DNA of 64,000 nt from SIG454 sp045578465 (GTDB taxonomy: Bacteria; Bacillota; Clostridia; Monoglobales; Monoglobaceae): contig JAZNKJ010000030.1 of NCBI GenBank assembly GCA_045578465.1, forward strand, positions 1-64,000, in the 5' to 3' direction. A program made the translations under genes and the position numbers. Positions 1 through 9,429 of this stretch are shown one piece after another; the first letter of the stretch is position 1, and every line of letters starts with the position of its first letter. The notes under the pieces were generated by a model. That model searched no databases and was not told the DNA's origin. It worked only from the letters and a program-made list of their open reading frames with translations.

Positions 1-1012
1 ATGCAAGAGTAACACGGTCAGCACCAAGAGATGGCTCAACACAGTATGGTGTGTATTTTTCTCCTGTTTCGCTGTCGCAGTATTCCATTTTCTCGCCGCT
101 GTGGTTTGAATGCTGTGTGAGGTCAAAGTCTGTTCTGTCAGCGATGCCCCAGAGCTCGCCCCAGCCAAATGGGAACATGAACTCAATATCAGTTGTTGCA
201 TTACTGTAATGAGAAAGCTCTTCAGGGTCGTGGTCGCGGAGTTTAAGATTTTCTTCTGCAACGCCCAAAGATAAGAGCCAGTTTTTACAGAAGTCTTTCC
301 AATACTTGAACCAGTCAAGATCAGTTCCGGGAGCACAGAAGAATTCAAGCTCCATCTGTTCAAATTCACGTGTTCTGAAAGTGAAGTTACCGGGAGTAAT
401 TTCGTTTCTGAAAGACTTACCAATCTGGCCGATACCAAACGGAATTTTCTTTCTTGATGTTCTCTGAACATTCTTGAAGTTAACGAAGATACCCTGAGCA
501 GTTTCAGGTCTTAAAAAGATTTCGTTCTTAGAGTCGTCTGTAACGCCCTGGAAAGTCTTGAACATAAGGTTGAACTTTCTTATATCAGTAAAGTTATGCT
601 TTCCGCAGTCAGGACAAGCAAGCTGATTTTCCTTGATATAATCCATCATCTTCTGGTCAGACCAACCGTCAGCGCTGACACCGGCAACATCTTCAATAAG
701 CTTGTCTGCGCGGAATCTTGATTTACATTCCTTACAGTCCATAAGAGGGTCAGAGAGACCGCCAACATGGCCGAAAGCCACCCATGTTTCAGGATTCATT
801 AAGATTGCAGCGTCAAGACCAACATTATATGGGCTTTCCTGAATGAACTTTTTCCACCAAGCCTTTTTAACATTGTTTTTAAGCTCAACACCAAGAGGAC
901 CATAATCCCAGGTGTTTGCAAGACCGCCGTAGATTTCGGATCCCGGATATACAAAGCCTCTGCCTTTGCATAGGGCAACGATTTTTTCCATTGTTTTTTC
1001 TTGATTCTTCAA
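1..1012 (-). CDS. glyS: Glycine--tRNA ligase, homodimeric class II type (3' end beyond window)
   Basis: Charges tRNA-Gly with glycine in the cytoplasm. Reading the minus strand from 1012 gives a protein containing MEKIVALCKGRGFVYPGSE, then GGLANTWDYGPLGVELKNN, a CxxC...CxxC zinc-type insertion, and class II motif 2 around FRNEITPGNFTFRTREFEQ. These are hallmarks of the single-chain (alpha2) glycyl-tRNA synthetase. The start is a TTG at 1010-1012 (peptide MKNQEKTMEKI), because AAAGGA lies about 10 bases upstream and relatives carry an EKTM-type N-terminus. The ATG at 991 would be nine codons shorter and lacks a ribosome site. The ATG at 1019 is out of frame. The C-terminal part, including most of the anticodon-binding domain, lies left of the window. 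Divergent from rpoB. I see no glycine T-box in the leader. Confidence 0.95.
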   Translation of the reverse strand, partial: MKNQEKTMEKIVALCKGRGFVYPGSEIYGGLANTWDYGPLGVELKNNVKKAWWKKFIQESPYNVGLDAAILMNPETWVAFGHVGGLSDPLMDCKECKSRFRADKLIEDVAGVSADGWSDQKMMDYIKENQLACPDCGKHNFTDIRKFNLMFKTFQGVTDDSKNEIFLRPETAQGIFVNFKNVQRTSRKKIPFGIGQIGKSFRNEITPGNFTFRTREFEQMELEFFCAPGTDLDWFKYWKDFCKNWLLSLGVAEENLKLRDHDPEELSHYSNATTDIEFMFPFGWGELWGIADRTDFDLTQHSNHSGEKMEYCDSETGEKYTPYCVEPSLGADRVTLA

Positions 1013-1055
1013 AATGCATACATCCTTTCTGTATTTAATACATATAGATACATAC

Positions 1056-1084
1056 ATTATATATCAAATAAACAATAATTGCAA
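1056..1084 (-). promoter_or_regulatory. Sigma-A-type promoter for glyS
   Basis: On the minus strand a TTGCAA -35 (1079-1084) and a perfect TATAAT -10 (1056-1061) are separated by 17 bases. It lies about 45 bases upstream of the proposed TTG start of glyS. Confidence 0.75.
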
Positions 1085-1096
1085 GAGGTTTAACGA

Positions 1097-1127
1097 AAAA
1101 ATCGAGGTTGAAAATACCTCGGTTTTT
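1097..1127. terminator. Bidirectional hairpin between glyS and rpoB promoters
   Basis: Inverted repeat of 12 bp (AAAAATCGAGGT at 1097-1108 with ACCTCGGTTTTT at 1116-1127, one G.T pair) with a T run on either strand. It sits between the divergent promoters and could insulate them. No gene ends here, so its purpose is inferred. Confidence 0.5.
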
Positions 1128-1200
1128 ATATTTTAAAAGGACAGAAAAGATGGGAAAGAGGAGGATAGTGATTTTATGCAAAAACACAATAAAAAAATGC

Positions 1201-1229
1201 TTGACATTTGACATCTCCTGTGATATACT
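1201..1229 (+). promoter_or_regulatory. Strong sigma-A-type promoter for rpoBC
   Basis: Perfect TTGACA (1201-1206), 17-base spacer, TATACT (1224-1229). A second TTGACA at 1208-1213 has no well-placed -10. This drives rpoB separately from the rplL genes that precede rpoB in many bacteria. Confidence 0.8.
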
Positions 1230-1236
1230 GTATTCC

Positions 1237-1483
1237 TATTATAATGCGTTTTTAGGCTTTTTTCCCAAAAAATGACAAAATTTGGGAAGAAAAAAGTCAA
1301 AATTTGGTAGAGTTTTTGTGCAATTTGTATAGTTTGCCTAACGAAAAGGGCGAAAATTTCTCTGCAAAGAAACAAAAATGTTTAACTTGTAAATTATTAG
1401 TGCATTATTTTGATGCATTTTATACACAATGCGCAGTAAAAAAAGCACTTTTCTGCGTAAATAAAACTTAGAGGTGATTGTTT
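1237..1483 (+). other. Long A+T-rich 5' leader of rpoB
   Basis: About 245 bases lie between the predicted transcription start and the rpoB ATG. I see no gene and no riboswitch core. A clear ribosome site (GAGGTG, 1471-1476) precedes the ATG. A leader this long could carry post-transcriptional control, but nothing specific is visible. Confidence 0.4.
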
Positions 1484-4400
1484 ATGATACATCCGGTCAA
1501 GCTCGGAAGGAATACCCGAATGAGTTACGGTAAGATTAGAGAGGTTATTGATATGCCGAATCTTATCGAAATTCAGAAGAATTCCTACAATTGGTTTTTA
1601 GAGGAAGGTCTTAAGGAGGTCTTTCACGATGTATCGCCTATAGCCGACTATGCAGGCAACTTAATGCTTGAATTTGTTGACTACAGAATTGATATGACGC
1701 CAAAATATGACATTGAGGAGTGCAAGGAAAGAGATGCAACATACGCTGCTCCCCTCCGTGTTAAGGTGCGCCTTATCAATAAGGAGACAGGCGAAGTTAA
1801 GGAGCAGGAAATCTTTATGGGCGATTTCCCGATTATGACTCCCTCCGGTACATTTATCATAAACGGAGCTGAGCGTGTTATCGTAAGTCAGCTTGTCCGC
1901 GCCCCCAGCGTTTACTATACTCAGGAGTTTGATAAGCTTGGTAAAAAGCTTTTCTTCTCTCAGGTAATTCCAAACCGTGGTGCATGGCTTGAATATGAGA
2001 CAGACAGCAACGATTTATTCTATGTAAGAATTGACAGAACAAGAAAGATTCCTGTAACAGTTTTAGTTCGTGCTTTGGGCTATGGAACAAACCAGGAAAT
2101 CTTAAACCTTTTCGGCGAGGACGAGAAGATTGTTGCTACACTCAGCGGAAAAGATACAACAACATCAGAAGAAGAAGGTCTCTTAGAGATTTACAGAAAG
2201 CTTCGTCCGGGCGAACCGCCAACGGTTGAAAGCGCTAAGACTCTTTTAACAAACCTCTTCTTTGACCCAAGAAGATATGACCTTGCTCATGTTGGAAGAT
2301 ATAAGTTCAACAAAAAGCTTGCTTTATATGACAGAATCGTAGGTCAAGTAAGTGCTGACACTATCGCATCTGAAAAGACAGGCGAAGTTATTGTTTCCGA
2401 AGGCGAAATGATAACAAGAGAGATTGCAAGAGCCATTGAAAAAGAATGGATTAATGCAGTTAATATCAAGGTTTCTGACGAAGGCAAAGTAACAAGAGTT
2501 ATCTCTAACAATATGGTTGACCTTAAAGATATCGTTGACTATAACCCAAGAGATTACGGCATCAAGGAAAAGGTTAGACTTTCTGTTTTAAAGGAAATTT
2601 TAGAGCAGTATCCTGATGTTAACTCTGACGAGTTCAAGAAGGAAATCGAAGAACGCCGTTATGAGCTTGTTCCAAGCCATATTATAATTGACGATATTAT
2701 CGCGTCCATTTCTTATATGTGTAATATCGCTCACGGCGTAGGTCATATTGACGATATCGACCATCTTGGAAACAGAAGACTCCGCAGTGTTGGCGAACTC
2801 TTACAGAACCAGTTCAGAATTGGTCTTGCAAGAATGGAAAGAGTAGTCCGTGAGAGAATGACAACTCAGGATTTAGACACAATTACTCCTCAGACTTTAA
2901 TCAATATAAGACCTGTGACATCTGCTGTTAAGGAATTCTTTGGTTCTTCACAGCTTTCACAGTTTATGGACCAGATTAACCCTCTCGGCGAATTAACTCA
3001 TAAGAGAAGATTATCTGCCCTCGGTCCCGGCGGTCTTTCAAGAGACAGAGCAGGCTTTGAAGTGCGAGATGTTCATCATTCCCACTACGGCCGTATGTGT
3101 CCTATTGAAACTCCTGAAGGTCCGAATATCGGTCTTATCAACTCTTTAAGCGGATTTGCAAAGGTTAACGAATACGGCTTTATCGAAGCTCCTTACCGTA
3201 AGGTTGACAAGGAAAAGGGTATCGTTACCGATGAAGTTGAATATATGACAGCTGATACAGAAGACGGATTCTATATCGCACAGGCAAACGAAGAGCTTGA
3301 CGAAAACGGAAAGTTCTTATCAAGCCGTGTTGTTACAAGATATAAGGACCAGTTCTTAGAAGTCAGCGCTGAACCGGGAAATTGCCGTGTTGACTATATG
3401 GATGTATCTCCAAGACAGGTTACATCTATTGCGACAGCAATGATTCCGTTCCTTGAAAACGACGACGCTAACCGTGCCCTCATGGGCTCTAACATGCAGC
3501 GTCAGGCCGTTCCGCTTTTAATGCCTGAATCTCCTATTATTGGAACAGGTATGGAATATAAAGCTGCAAGAGACAGCGGTGTTTGTGTTCTTGCTAAGAA
3601 TTCCGGTGTTGTTACTAAGGTTAGTGCAACTCATATTGAGATTAAGACAGAGGTCGGCGAAACAGACAAGTATAAGCTCATTAAGTTTACTCGTTCCAAC
3701 CAGGGTATGTGTATTAACCAGCGCCCGATTGTTGAGGTTGGGGAAAGAGTTGAAGCTGGCGACATTATTGCCGACGGTCCTTCAACAAAGAACGGTGAGC
3801 TTGGTCTTGGCCGAAACATCCTTATCGGATTTATGACCTGGGAAGGTTATAACTACGAGGATGCTATGCTTATCAACGAAAAGCTTGTTAAAGAAGATAT
3901 CTTAACATCAATCCATATTGAAGAATATGAAATTGAGTCAAGAGATACAAAGCTCGGACCTGAAGAAATCACAAGAGATATCCCGAATGTTGGAGAAGAC
4001 GCTCTTCGTGATTTGGACGAAAGAGGTATTATCAGAGTTGGCGCTGAGGTAGAAAGTGGCGATATCTTGGTTGGTAAGGTAACTCCTAAGGGAGAAACAG
4101 ACCTTAGCTCAGAAGAAAGACTTCTCCGTGCAATCTTTGGCGAAAAGGCAAGAGAAGTCAGAGATACATCACTCCGCGTGCCTCACGGCGAATACGGTAT
4201 TATCGTTGATGTTAAAGTGTTTACAAGAGAAAACGGCGACGAACTCCCACCGGGAGTTAACCAGATAGTAAGATGTTATATCGCGCAGAAGAGAAAGATT
4301 TCTGTGGGCGATAAGATGGCTGGTCGTCACGGTAATAAGGGTGTTATTTCAAGAATTCTTCCTGAAGAGGATATGCCATTCTTGCCGGATGGTACACCAC

Positions 4401-5272
4401 TCCAGATTGTTCTTAACCCTCTGGGCGTTCCTTCCCGTATGAACATCGGACAGGTACTTGAAGTTCACTTAGGCTATGCTGCTAAAAAGCTTGGCTGGAA
4501 GGTTGCAACTCCTGTATTTGACGGTGCAAACGAGGCGGATATCGCAGAAGCTCTTGTTCAGGCAGGTTACGATAAAGACGGTAAAACAGTTCTTTATGAT
4601 GGTAGAACAGGTGAAGCATTTGATAACCGAGTTACAGTTGGATATATGCATATCTTAAAGCTTGCTCACTTGGTTGATGATAAAATCCACGCTCGTTCCA
4701 CAGGTCCTTACTCTCTCGTTACTCAGCAGCCACTTGGTGGTAAAGCTCAGTTCGGTGGACAGAGATTCGGTGAAATGGAAGTTTGGGCTCTTGAAGCATA
4801 CGGCGCAGCTTACACATTGCAGGAAATCTTAACTGTTAAGTCTGACGATGTTGTGGGAAGAGTTAAAACTTACGAAGCAATTGTTAAGGGTGAAAACATT
4901 CCGAGACCGGGCGTACCTGAATCCTTTAAGGTTTTAATTAAGGAACTTCAAGGTCTTGCTCTTGATGTTAAGGTCTTAGACGGAGACGGCAACGAAGTTA
5001 TTCTTAAAGAGCTTTCTGATGAGGATGACGACGATATGCCAATGGTTACAGACCTTGACAAAGTTGAGAATAATGTTGACGACAGCAAGGGTGCATTTAC
5101 CCTTTCAGATGATGACGACGATTTAGACGACGACAGTATTCTTGACGATGATGAATACGATGATTTTGACGAGCCTGATTTTGACGCAGAAGAAATCGAA
5201 GCAGATTTCTTATCTGTTGAAGAAATGGGCGAAAGTGAACTTGACGGCGACGATGAGGATGACGAAATTTAA
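1484..5272 (+). CDS. rpoB: DNA-directed RNA polymerase subunit beta
   Basis: Catalytic-core beta subunit of RNA polymerase, 1262 residues from the ATG at 1484, which has GAGGTG 7 bases upstream. A TTG at 1478 would add two residues and overlap that site too closely. The rifampicin region is intact (FFGSSQLSQFMDQINPLGE, THKRRLSALGPGGLSRDRA, RDVHHSHYGRMCPIETPEG). It carries Ile where E. coli has Asn518; the contact residues corresponding to D516, H526 and S531 are wild type. The C-terminus after residue 1175 is an unusually long, very acidic Asp/Glu tail of about 85 residues. First gene of an rpoB-rpoC operon. Confidence 0.98.
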   Translation: MIHPVKLGRNTRMSYGKIREVIDMPNLIEIQKNSYNWFLEEGLKEVFHDVSPIADYAGNLMLEFVDYRIDMTPKYDIEECKERDATYAAPLRVKVRLINKETGEVKEQEIFMGDFPIMTPSGTFIINGAERVIVSQLVRAPSVYYTQEFDKLGKKLFFSQVIPNRGAWLEYETDSNDLFYVRIDRTRKIPVTVLVRALGYGTNQEILNLFGEDEKIVATLSGKDTTTSEEEGLLEIYRKLRPGEPPTVESAKTLLTNLFFDPRRYDLAHVGRYKFNKKLALYDRIVGQVSADTIASEKTGEVIVSEGEMITREIARAIEKEWINAVNIKVSDEGKVTRVISNNMVDLKDIVDYNPRDYGIKEKVRLSVLKEILEQYPDVNSDEFKKEIEERRYELVPSHIIIDDIIASISYMCNIAHGVGHIDDIDHLGNRRLRSVGELLQNQFRIGLARMERVVRERMTTQDLDTITPQTLINIRPVTSAVKEFFGSSQLSQFMDQINPLGELTHKRRLSALGPGGLSRDRAGFEVRDVHHSHYGRMCPIETPEGPNIGLINSLSGFAKVNEYGFIEAPYRKVDKEKGIVTDEVEYMTADTEDGFYIAQANEELDENGKFLSSRVVTRYKDQFLEVSAEPGNCRVDYMDVSPRQVTSIATAMIPFLENDDANRALMGSNMQRQAVPLLMPESPIIGTGMEYKAARDSGVCVLAKNSGVVTKVSATHIEIKTEVGETDKYKLIKFTRSNQGMCINQRPIVEVGERVEAGDIIADGPSTKNGELGLGRNILIGFMTWEGYNYEDAMLINEKLVKEDILTSIHIEEYEIESRDTKLGPEEITRDIPNVGEDALRDLDERGIIRVGAEVESGDILVGKVTPKGETDLSSEERLLRAIFGEKAREVRDTSLRVPHGEYGIIVDVKVFTRENGDELPPGVNQIVRCYIAQKRKISVGDKMAGRHGNKGVISRILPEEDMPFLPDGTPLQIVLNPLGVPSRMNIGQVLEVHLGYAAKKLGWKVATPVFDGANEADIAEALVQAGYDKDGKTVLYDGRTGEAFDNRVTVGYMHILKLAHLVDDKIHARSTGPYSLVTQQPLGGKAQFGGQRFGEMEVWALEAYGAAYTLQEILTVKSDDVVGRVKTYEAIVKGENIPRPGVPESFKVLIKELQGLALDVKVLDGDGNEVILKELSDEDDDDMPMVTDLDKVENNVDDSKGAFTLSDDDDDLDDDSILDDDEYDDFDEPDFDAEEIEADFLSVEEMGESELDGDDEDDEI

Positions 5273-5284
5273 TTAATCTTTATT

Positions 5285-5347
5285 GTCGAGTTCCTGTGGC
5301 TCACAGCAGGAAATTTCCGAAAAAATTTTGTGAGCAGAAAGTCGAGT
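5285..5347 (+). other. Candidate H-type RNA pseudoknot between rpoB and rpoC
   Basis: In the 82-base gap, TTCCTG (5291-5296) pairs with CAGGAA (5307-5312). The loop between them contains GCTCACA (5299-5305), which is complementary to TGTGAGC (5329-5335). The loop spacings are 2, 1 and 16 bases, which is standard H-type pseudoknot geometry with an A-rich third loop. GTCGAGT occurs at both flanks (5285-5291 and 5341-5347). The structure ends 19 bases before the rpoC ATG, where no strong ribosome site is seen. Confidence 0.4.
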
Positions 5348-5354
5348 GTTCGTT

Positions 5355-8300
5355 ATGAGTGAATATCAAAATTTTGAGGCGATGCAGATTGGTCTTGCAT
5401 CCCCTGAAAAAATAAGAGAATGGTCAAGAGGCGAAGTTAAAAAGCCTGAAACCATTAATTATAGAACCTTAAAGCCCGAAAAAGACGGTTTATTCTGTGA
5501 GCGTATTTTCGGACCAACTAAGGATTGGGAATGTCATTGCGGTAAGTATAAGAGAGTTCGTTATAAGGGCGTTATCTGTGACCGCTGTGGTGTTGAAGTT
5601 ACCCGTGCAAAGGTAAGAAGAGAAAGAATGGGTCATATTGAGCTTGCTGCCCCTGTATCACATATCTGGTACTTTAAGGGCATCCCAAGCCGTATGGGAC
5701 TTATCCTTGATATGTCTCCAAGAGTTTTGGAGAAGGTATTATACTTTGCAGAATATGTTGTTATTGATCCGGGCAGAACTGACCTTATGGCACATCAGGT
5801 GCTTAGTGAAAAGGAATATCACGAGGCAGTTGAAAAATACGGAGAAGGCTCTTTTAAAGCAGGAATGGGAGCGGAAGCTATCCTTGAAATGCTTCAAAAC
5901 ATTGACCTTGACGCCCTCTATGAAGAACTTAAAGAGGATTTAGACGGCGCAAAGGGTCAGAAAAAGAGCAAAACAATCAGAAGACTTGAAGTTGTTGAAG
6001 CTTTCAGAATGAGCGGAAACAAGCCTGAATGGATGGTTATGACAGTTATCCCTGTCCTCCCTCCTGATATCAGACCTATGGTTCAGCTTGACGGCGGAAG
6101 ATTTGCAACATCAGACCTTAACGATTTATATAGACGAGTTATCAACAGAAATAACCGTCTTAAAAAACTTATTGATTTATCCGCTCCTGAAATCATTATC
6201 AGAAACGAAAAGAGAATGCTTCAGGAAGCTGTTGACGCATTAATCGACAACGGCAGACGCGGTCGTCCTGTAACAGGACCAGGAAACAGAGCTTTAAAAT
6301 CCCTCTCTGACCTTCTTAAAGGTAAGCAGGGCCGTTTCCGTCAGAACCTCCTCGGTAAGCGTGTTGACTACTCAGGTCGAAGCGTTATCGTTGTTGGACC
6401 GGAACTTAAAATTTATCAGTGTGGTCTTCCTAAGAAGATGGCTCTTGAACTTTTCAAGCCTTTCGTTATGAAGAAGCTTGTTAAAGACGGACTTGCTCAT
6501 AACATTAAGTCTGCAAAGAGAATGGTTGAGCGTGTTCGCCCTGAGGTTTGGGATGTTTTAGAGGAAATGATTACAGAACATCCGGTTCTACTCAACCGTG
6601 CCCCCACACTTCACAGACTTGGTATTCAGGCGTTTGAGCCTGTATTGGTTGAAGGTAAAGCCCTCAAACTCCATCCGCTTGTATGTACTGCGTTTAACGC
6701 GGACTTCGACGGTGACCAGATGGCTGTTCACCTTCCATTATCTGCTGAGGCTCAGGCAGAAGCAAGATTCTTAATGCTCTCAGCTAATAACCTCTTAAAG
6801 CCTCAGGATGGTAAACCTGTAACAGTTCCGACTCAGGATATGGTATTGGGAAGTTATTATCTTACAATCACTATTGACGGAGAACTTGGAACAGGCAAGG
6901 TATTCAAGTCCGAAGACGAAGCTTTAATGGCTTACCAGAACGGCGCTGTTGGCCTCCACGCTCCTATCAAGGTAAGAAAGACAGGAATGTTTGGCGATAA
7001 GGAAGTAACAAAGATTATCGACGCAACTGTGGGACAGCTTATCTTTAACAGCAAGATTCCTCAGGACCTTGGCTTTGTTGACAGAACAAGCGAAGAAAAT
7101 GCATTAGACCTTGAAGTAACCTTTAAGGTTGATAAGAAGAAGCTCGGTCAGATTATTGACAGAAGCATCAAAATTCACGGCATTACAGAAACTGCAACAC
7201 TTCTTGATAATGTTAAGGCTATGGGCTTTAAGTATTCAACTAAGGGTGCTATAACAGTCAGCGTTGACGATATTATCATTCCTGAAGCTAAGAAGCACAT
7301 CCTTAATGGTTATACAAAGGAAGAAGCAGAGAAGTTCGGCTGCGCTGAAGGTCAGTTTGCAAAGTATGTTAAGGGTAAGAAAGCTATCTATAAGATTGCA
7401 GCTTTAACAGACAAAGAAAAGAAAGCTTTGGAAAAAGACGGCTGGGAGCTTGTTTTTGAAGATTGTGCTCAAAAGCGCGTTGATAAGATTGACAAGCAGT
7501 TCAGACGCGGTCTCTTTACAGACGAAGAAAGATATAATAAGGTTATTGATGTATGGAACAGCGCATCAAGTATGGTTACAGACGCCATGATGGAAAACCT
7601 TGACGAGTTAAACCCAATCTTTATGATGGCTAACTCCGGTGCCCGTGGTAGCGTTAACCAGATTCGTCAGCTGGCTGCGATGCGTGGTCTTATGGCGGAT
7701 ACATCAGGTCGTCCTGTGGAAATTCCTATTAAGGCTAACTTCCGTGAAGGTCTTACAGTTCTTGAATACTTCATTTCAACTCACGGTGCTCGTAAAGGTC
7801 TTACCGATACAGCGCTCAGAACTGCTGACTCCGGTTACCTCACCCGTCGTTTGGTTGATGTATCTCAGGAAGTTATCGTTCGTGAAATTGACTGTGGAAC
7901 AAGAGATTATATCGTTGCAACAGCTATAACAGAGGGCAAGGAAGTAATCGAGCCTCTCGCTGACCGCTTAGAGGGTAGAACAGTTGTTGAAAACATTGTT
8001 GACCCTGCAACAGGCGAGATTATTGCTACTGAAAACGAAACAATCAATGCAGATCAGGCTAAGAGGATTGAAAATGCAGGCATTAAGGAAGTTAAAATCC
8101 GAAGCGTCCTCAAATGTAGAAGTAAGGTTGGCGTTTGTGCTAAGTGTTATGGATATAACCTTGCAAGCGGTGACATTGCTGACGCAGGTGAAGCTGTTGG
8201 TATCATTGCGGCTCAGTCAATCGGTGAACCTGGTACACAGCTTACAATGAGAACATTCCATGCCGGCGGTGTTGCTTCCGGCGACGATATCACACAAGGT

Positions 8301-9053
8301 CTCCCTCGTGTTGAAGAACTTTTCGAAGCAAGAAAACCAAAGGGCCTTGCAATTATTTCCGAAATCGGCGGTAGAATTCAGATTAGCGAGACTAAAAAGA
8401 AGAGAGAAGTTACTGTTTTAGACGATGAAAACGGAAACAGTGCAACATATCTCATTCCTTACGGTTCCAGAATCAAGGTAGAAGACGGTCAGGTTGTCCA
8501 GGCCGGCGATGAACTTACAGAAGGTAGCGTATATCCACAGGATATTATGGCTATCAAGGGCTACACAGCCGTTCATGACTACCTCATTAAGGAAGTTCAG
8601 AAGGTTTACAGACTTCAGGGCGTTGATATCAACGATAAGCATATTGAAGTTATCGTAAGACAGATGATGCGTAAGGTAAGAATTGAAACAGCAGGCGATA
8701 CAGAATTCTTAACAGGCTCACTCGTTGACAGATATGAGCTTGAAAGAGAAAATATGAGAATGGAAGCAGAAGGCAAGGAGATTGCAACTGCAACAGATGT
8801 TCTTATGGGTATCACTAAGGCTGCTCTTGCAACAGATTCATTCCTTTCTGCTGCATCCTTCCAGGAAACAACAAGAGTTTTAACTGATGCGGCTATCAAA
8901 GGAAAGAAAGACCCACTCATCGGTCTTAAAGAAAATGTTATTATCGGTAAGCTCGTTCCTGCCGGAACCGGTATGCCGGAATACAGCGGAATTTATGTTC
9001 AGGCAAACGAAAACGAAGCAATCGCTTCTGCTCTTGCTGACATAGAACTCTAA
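5355..9053 (+). CDS. rpoC: DNA-directed RNA polymerase subunit beta'
   Basis: Beta' catalytic subunit, 1232 residues. Visible hallmarks are the N-terminal zinc ribbon (CHCGKYKRVRYKGVICDRCG), the catalytic Mg-binding loop NADFDGDQMAVHLPLS, the trigger-loop region with DTALRTADSGYLTRRLVDV, and the second zinc site with CRSKVGVCAKCYG. The ATG at 5355 gives MSEYQNFEAMQIGLASPEK, the same offset as clostridial homologues. A GTG at 5346 would add three residues. The ribosome site is weak, which makes the possible upstream pseudoknot interesting. Followed by a strong terminator. Confidence 0.98.
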   Translation: MSEYQNFEAMQIGLASPEKIREWSRGEVKKPETINYRTLKPEKDGLFCERIFGPTKDWECHCGKYKRVRYKGVICDRCGVEVTRAKVRRERMGHIELAAPVSHIWYFKGIPSRMGLILDMSPRVLEKVLYFAEYVVIDPGRTDLMAHQVLSEKEYHEAVEKYGEGSFKAGMGAEAILEMLQNIDLDALYEELKEDLDGAKGQKKSKTIRRLEVVEAFRMSGNKPEWMVMTVIPVLPPDIRPMVQLDGGRFATSDLNDLYRRVINRNNRLKKLIDLSAPEIIIRNEKRMLQEAVDALIDNGRRGRPVTGPGNRALKSLSDLLKGKQGRFRQNLLGKRVDYSGRSVIVVGPELKIYQCGLPKKMALELFKPFVMKKLVKDGLAHNIKSAKRMVERVRPEVWDVLEEMITEHPVLLNRAPTLHRLGIQAFEPVLVEGKALKLHPLVCTAFNADFDGDQMAVHLPLSAEAQAEARFLMLSANNLLKPQDGKPVTVPTQDMVLGSYYLTITIDGELGTGKVFKSEDEALMAYQNGAVGLHAPIKVRKTGMFGDKEVTKIIDATVGQLIFNSKIPQDLGFVDRTSEENALDLEVTFKVDKKKLGQIIDRSIKIHGITETATLLDNVKAMGFKYSTKGAITVSVDDIIIPEAKKHILNGYTKEEAEKFGCAEGQFAKYVKGKKAIYKIAALTDKEKKALEKDGWELVFEDCAQKRVDKIDKQFRRGLFTDEERYNKVIDVWNSASSMVTDAMMENLDELNPIFMMANSGARGSVNQIRQLAAMRGLMADTSGRPVEIPIKANFREGLTVLEYFISTHGARKGLTDTALRTADSGYLTRRLVDVSQEVIVREIDCGTRDYIVATAITEGKEVIEPLADRLEGRTVVENIVDPATGEIIATENETINADQAKRIENAGIKEVKIRSVLKCRSKVGVCAKCYGYNLASGDIADAGEAVGIIAAQSIGEPGTQLTMRTFHAGGVASGDDITQGLPRVEELFEARKPKGLAIISEIGGRIQISETKKKREVTVLDDENGNSATYLIPYGSRIKVEDGQVVQAGDELTEGSVYPQDIMAIKGYTAVHDYLIKEVQKVYRLQGVDINDKHIEVIVRQMMRKVRIETAGDTEFLTGSLVDRYELERENMRMEAEGKEIATATDVLMGITKAALATDSFLSAASFQETTRVLTDAAIKGKKDPLIGLKENVIIGKLVPAGTGMPEYSGIYVQANENEAIASALADIEL

Positions 9054-9067
9054 GAAAATTCAAAAAA

Positions 9068-9094
9068 GGCTTTGCGTAATGCAAAGCCTTTTTT
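9068..9094 (+). terminator. Intrinsic terminator of rpoBC
   Basis: GGCTTTGC (9068-9075), loop GTAAT, GCAAAGCC (9081-9088), then six T. It lies at the end of rpoC and just before the convergent end of the ylmC/ymxH-type gene. Confidence 0.9.
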
Positions 9095-9334
9095 CTATTC
9101 CATTTCAACTATTATAAGGTCGTCGCCGATATTTTTTATATTCTCCCATTTGATTATTATGTCATTTTCCCTGCCAAAAAGGCCCATAATTTTATAGCCT
9201 CCCGAAACCACAATGGAAACGAATTTCCCCGTTTCAAGGTCGATTTCAATGTCGGAGGGAAAGCCAAGGCGGACCCCCGTTTTTATATTTATTATTTCTT
9301 TATTTCTGATCTCGTTTATACTGCAAGACGGCAT
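9095..9334 (-). CDS. YlmC/YmxH-family sporulation protein (PRC-barrel)
   Basis: 79-residue protein starting MPSCSINEIRNKEIINIKT. The pattern of an early GKEII/NKEII-like strand, a DIEIDLETGK segment and a GRENDIIIKWENI segment fits the PRC-barrel YlmC/YmxH family, often found next to sporulation sigma factor genes. The exact role of the family is not established. The start at 9334 is preceded by GGGGTG. An upstream in-frame ATG at 9361 lacks a ribosome site. Divergent from sigG, as commonly seen in Clostridia. Confidence 0.75.
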   Translation of the reverse strand: MPSCSINEIRNKEIINIKTGVRLGFPSDIEIDLETGKFVSIVVSGGYKIMGLFGRENDIIIKWENIKNIGDDLIIVEME

Positions 9335-9429
9335 AAAATCACCCCGTATATATCTATTCATTTTCAGTATAATTTATGAAAAAAGAACCAATAATGTTTA
9401 TGTAAAAAACTAAAAGGGGCATAAACATT

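Noticed and set aside
1013..1483. Glycine T-box or other riboswitch in the glyS/rpoB gap
   Set aside because: No T-box core (TGGNACCGCG) or specifier arrangement on the minus strand, and no riboswitch core on the plus strand.
9361..9429. Sigma-F/G-dependent promoter for sigG
   Set aside because: Only a partial GTATA-like -35 was seen with no acceptable -10 at the right distance.
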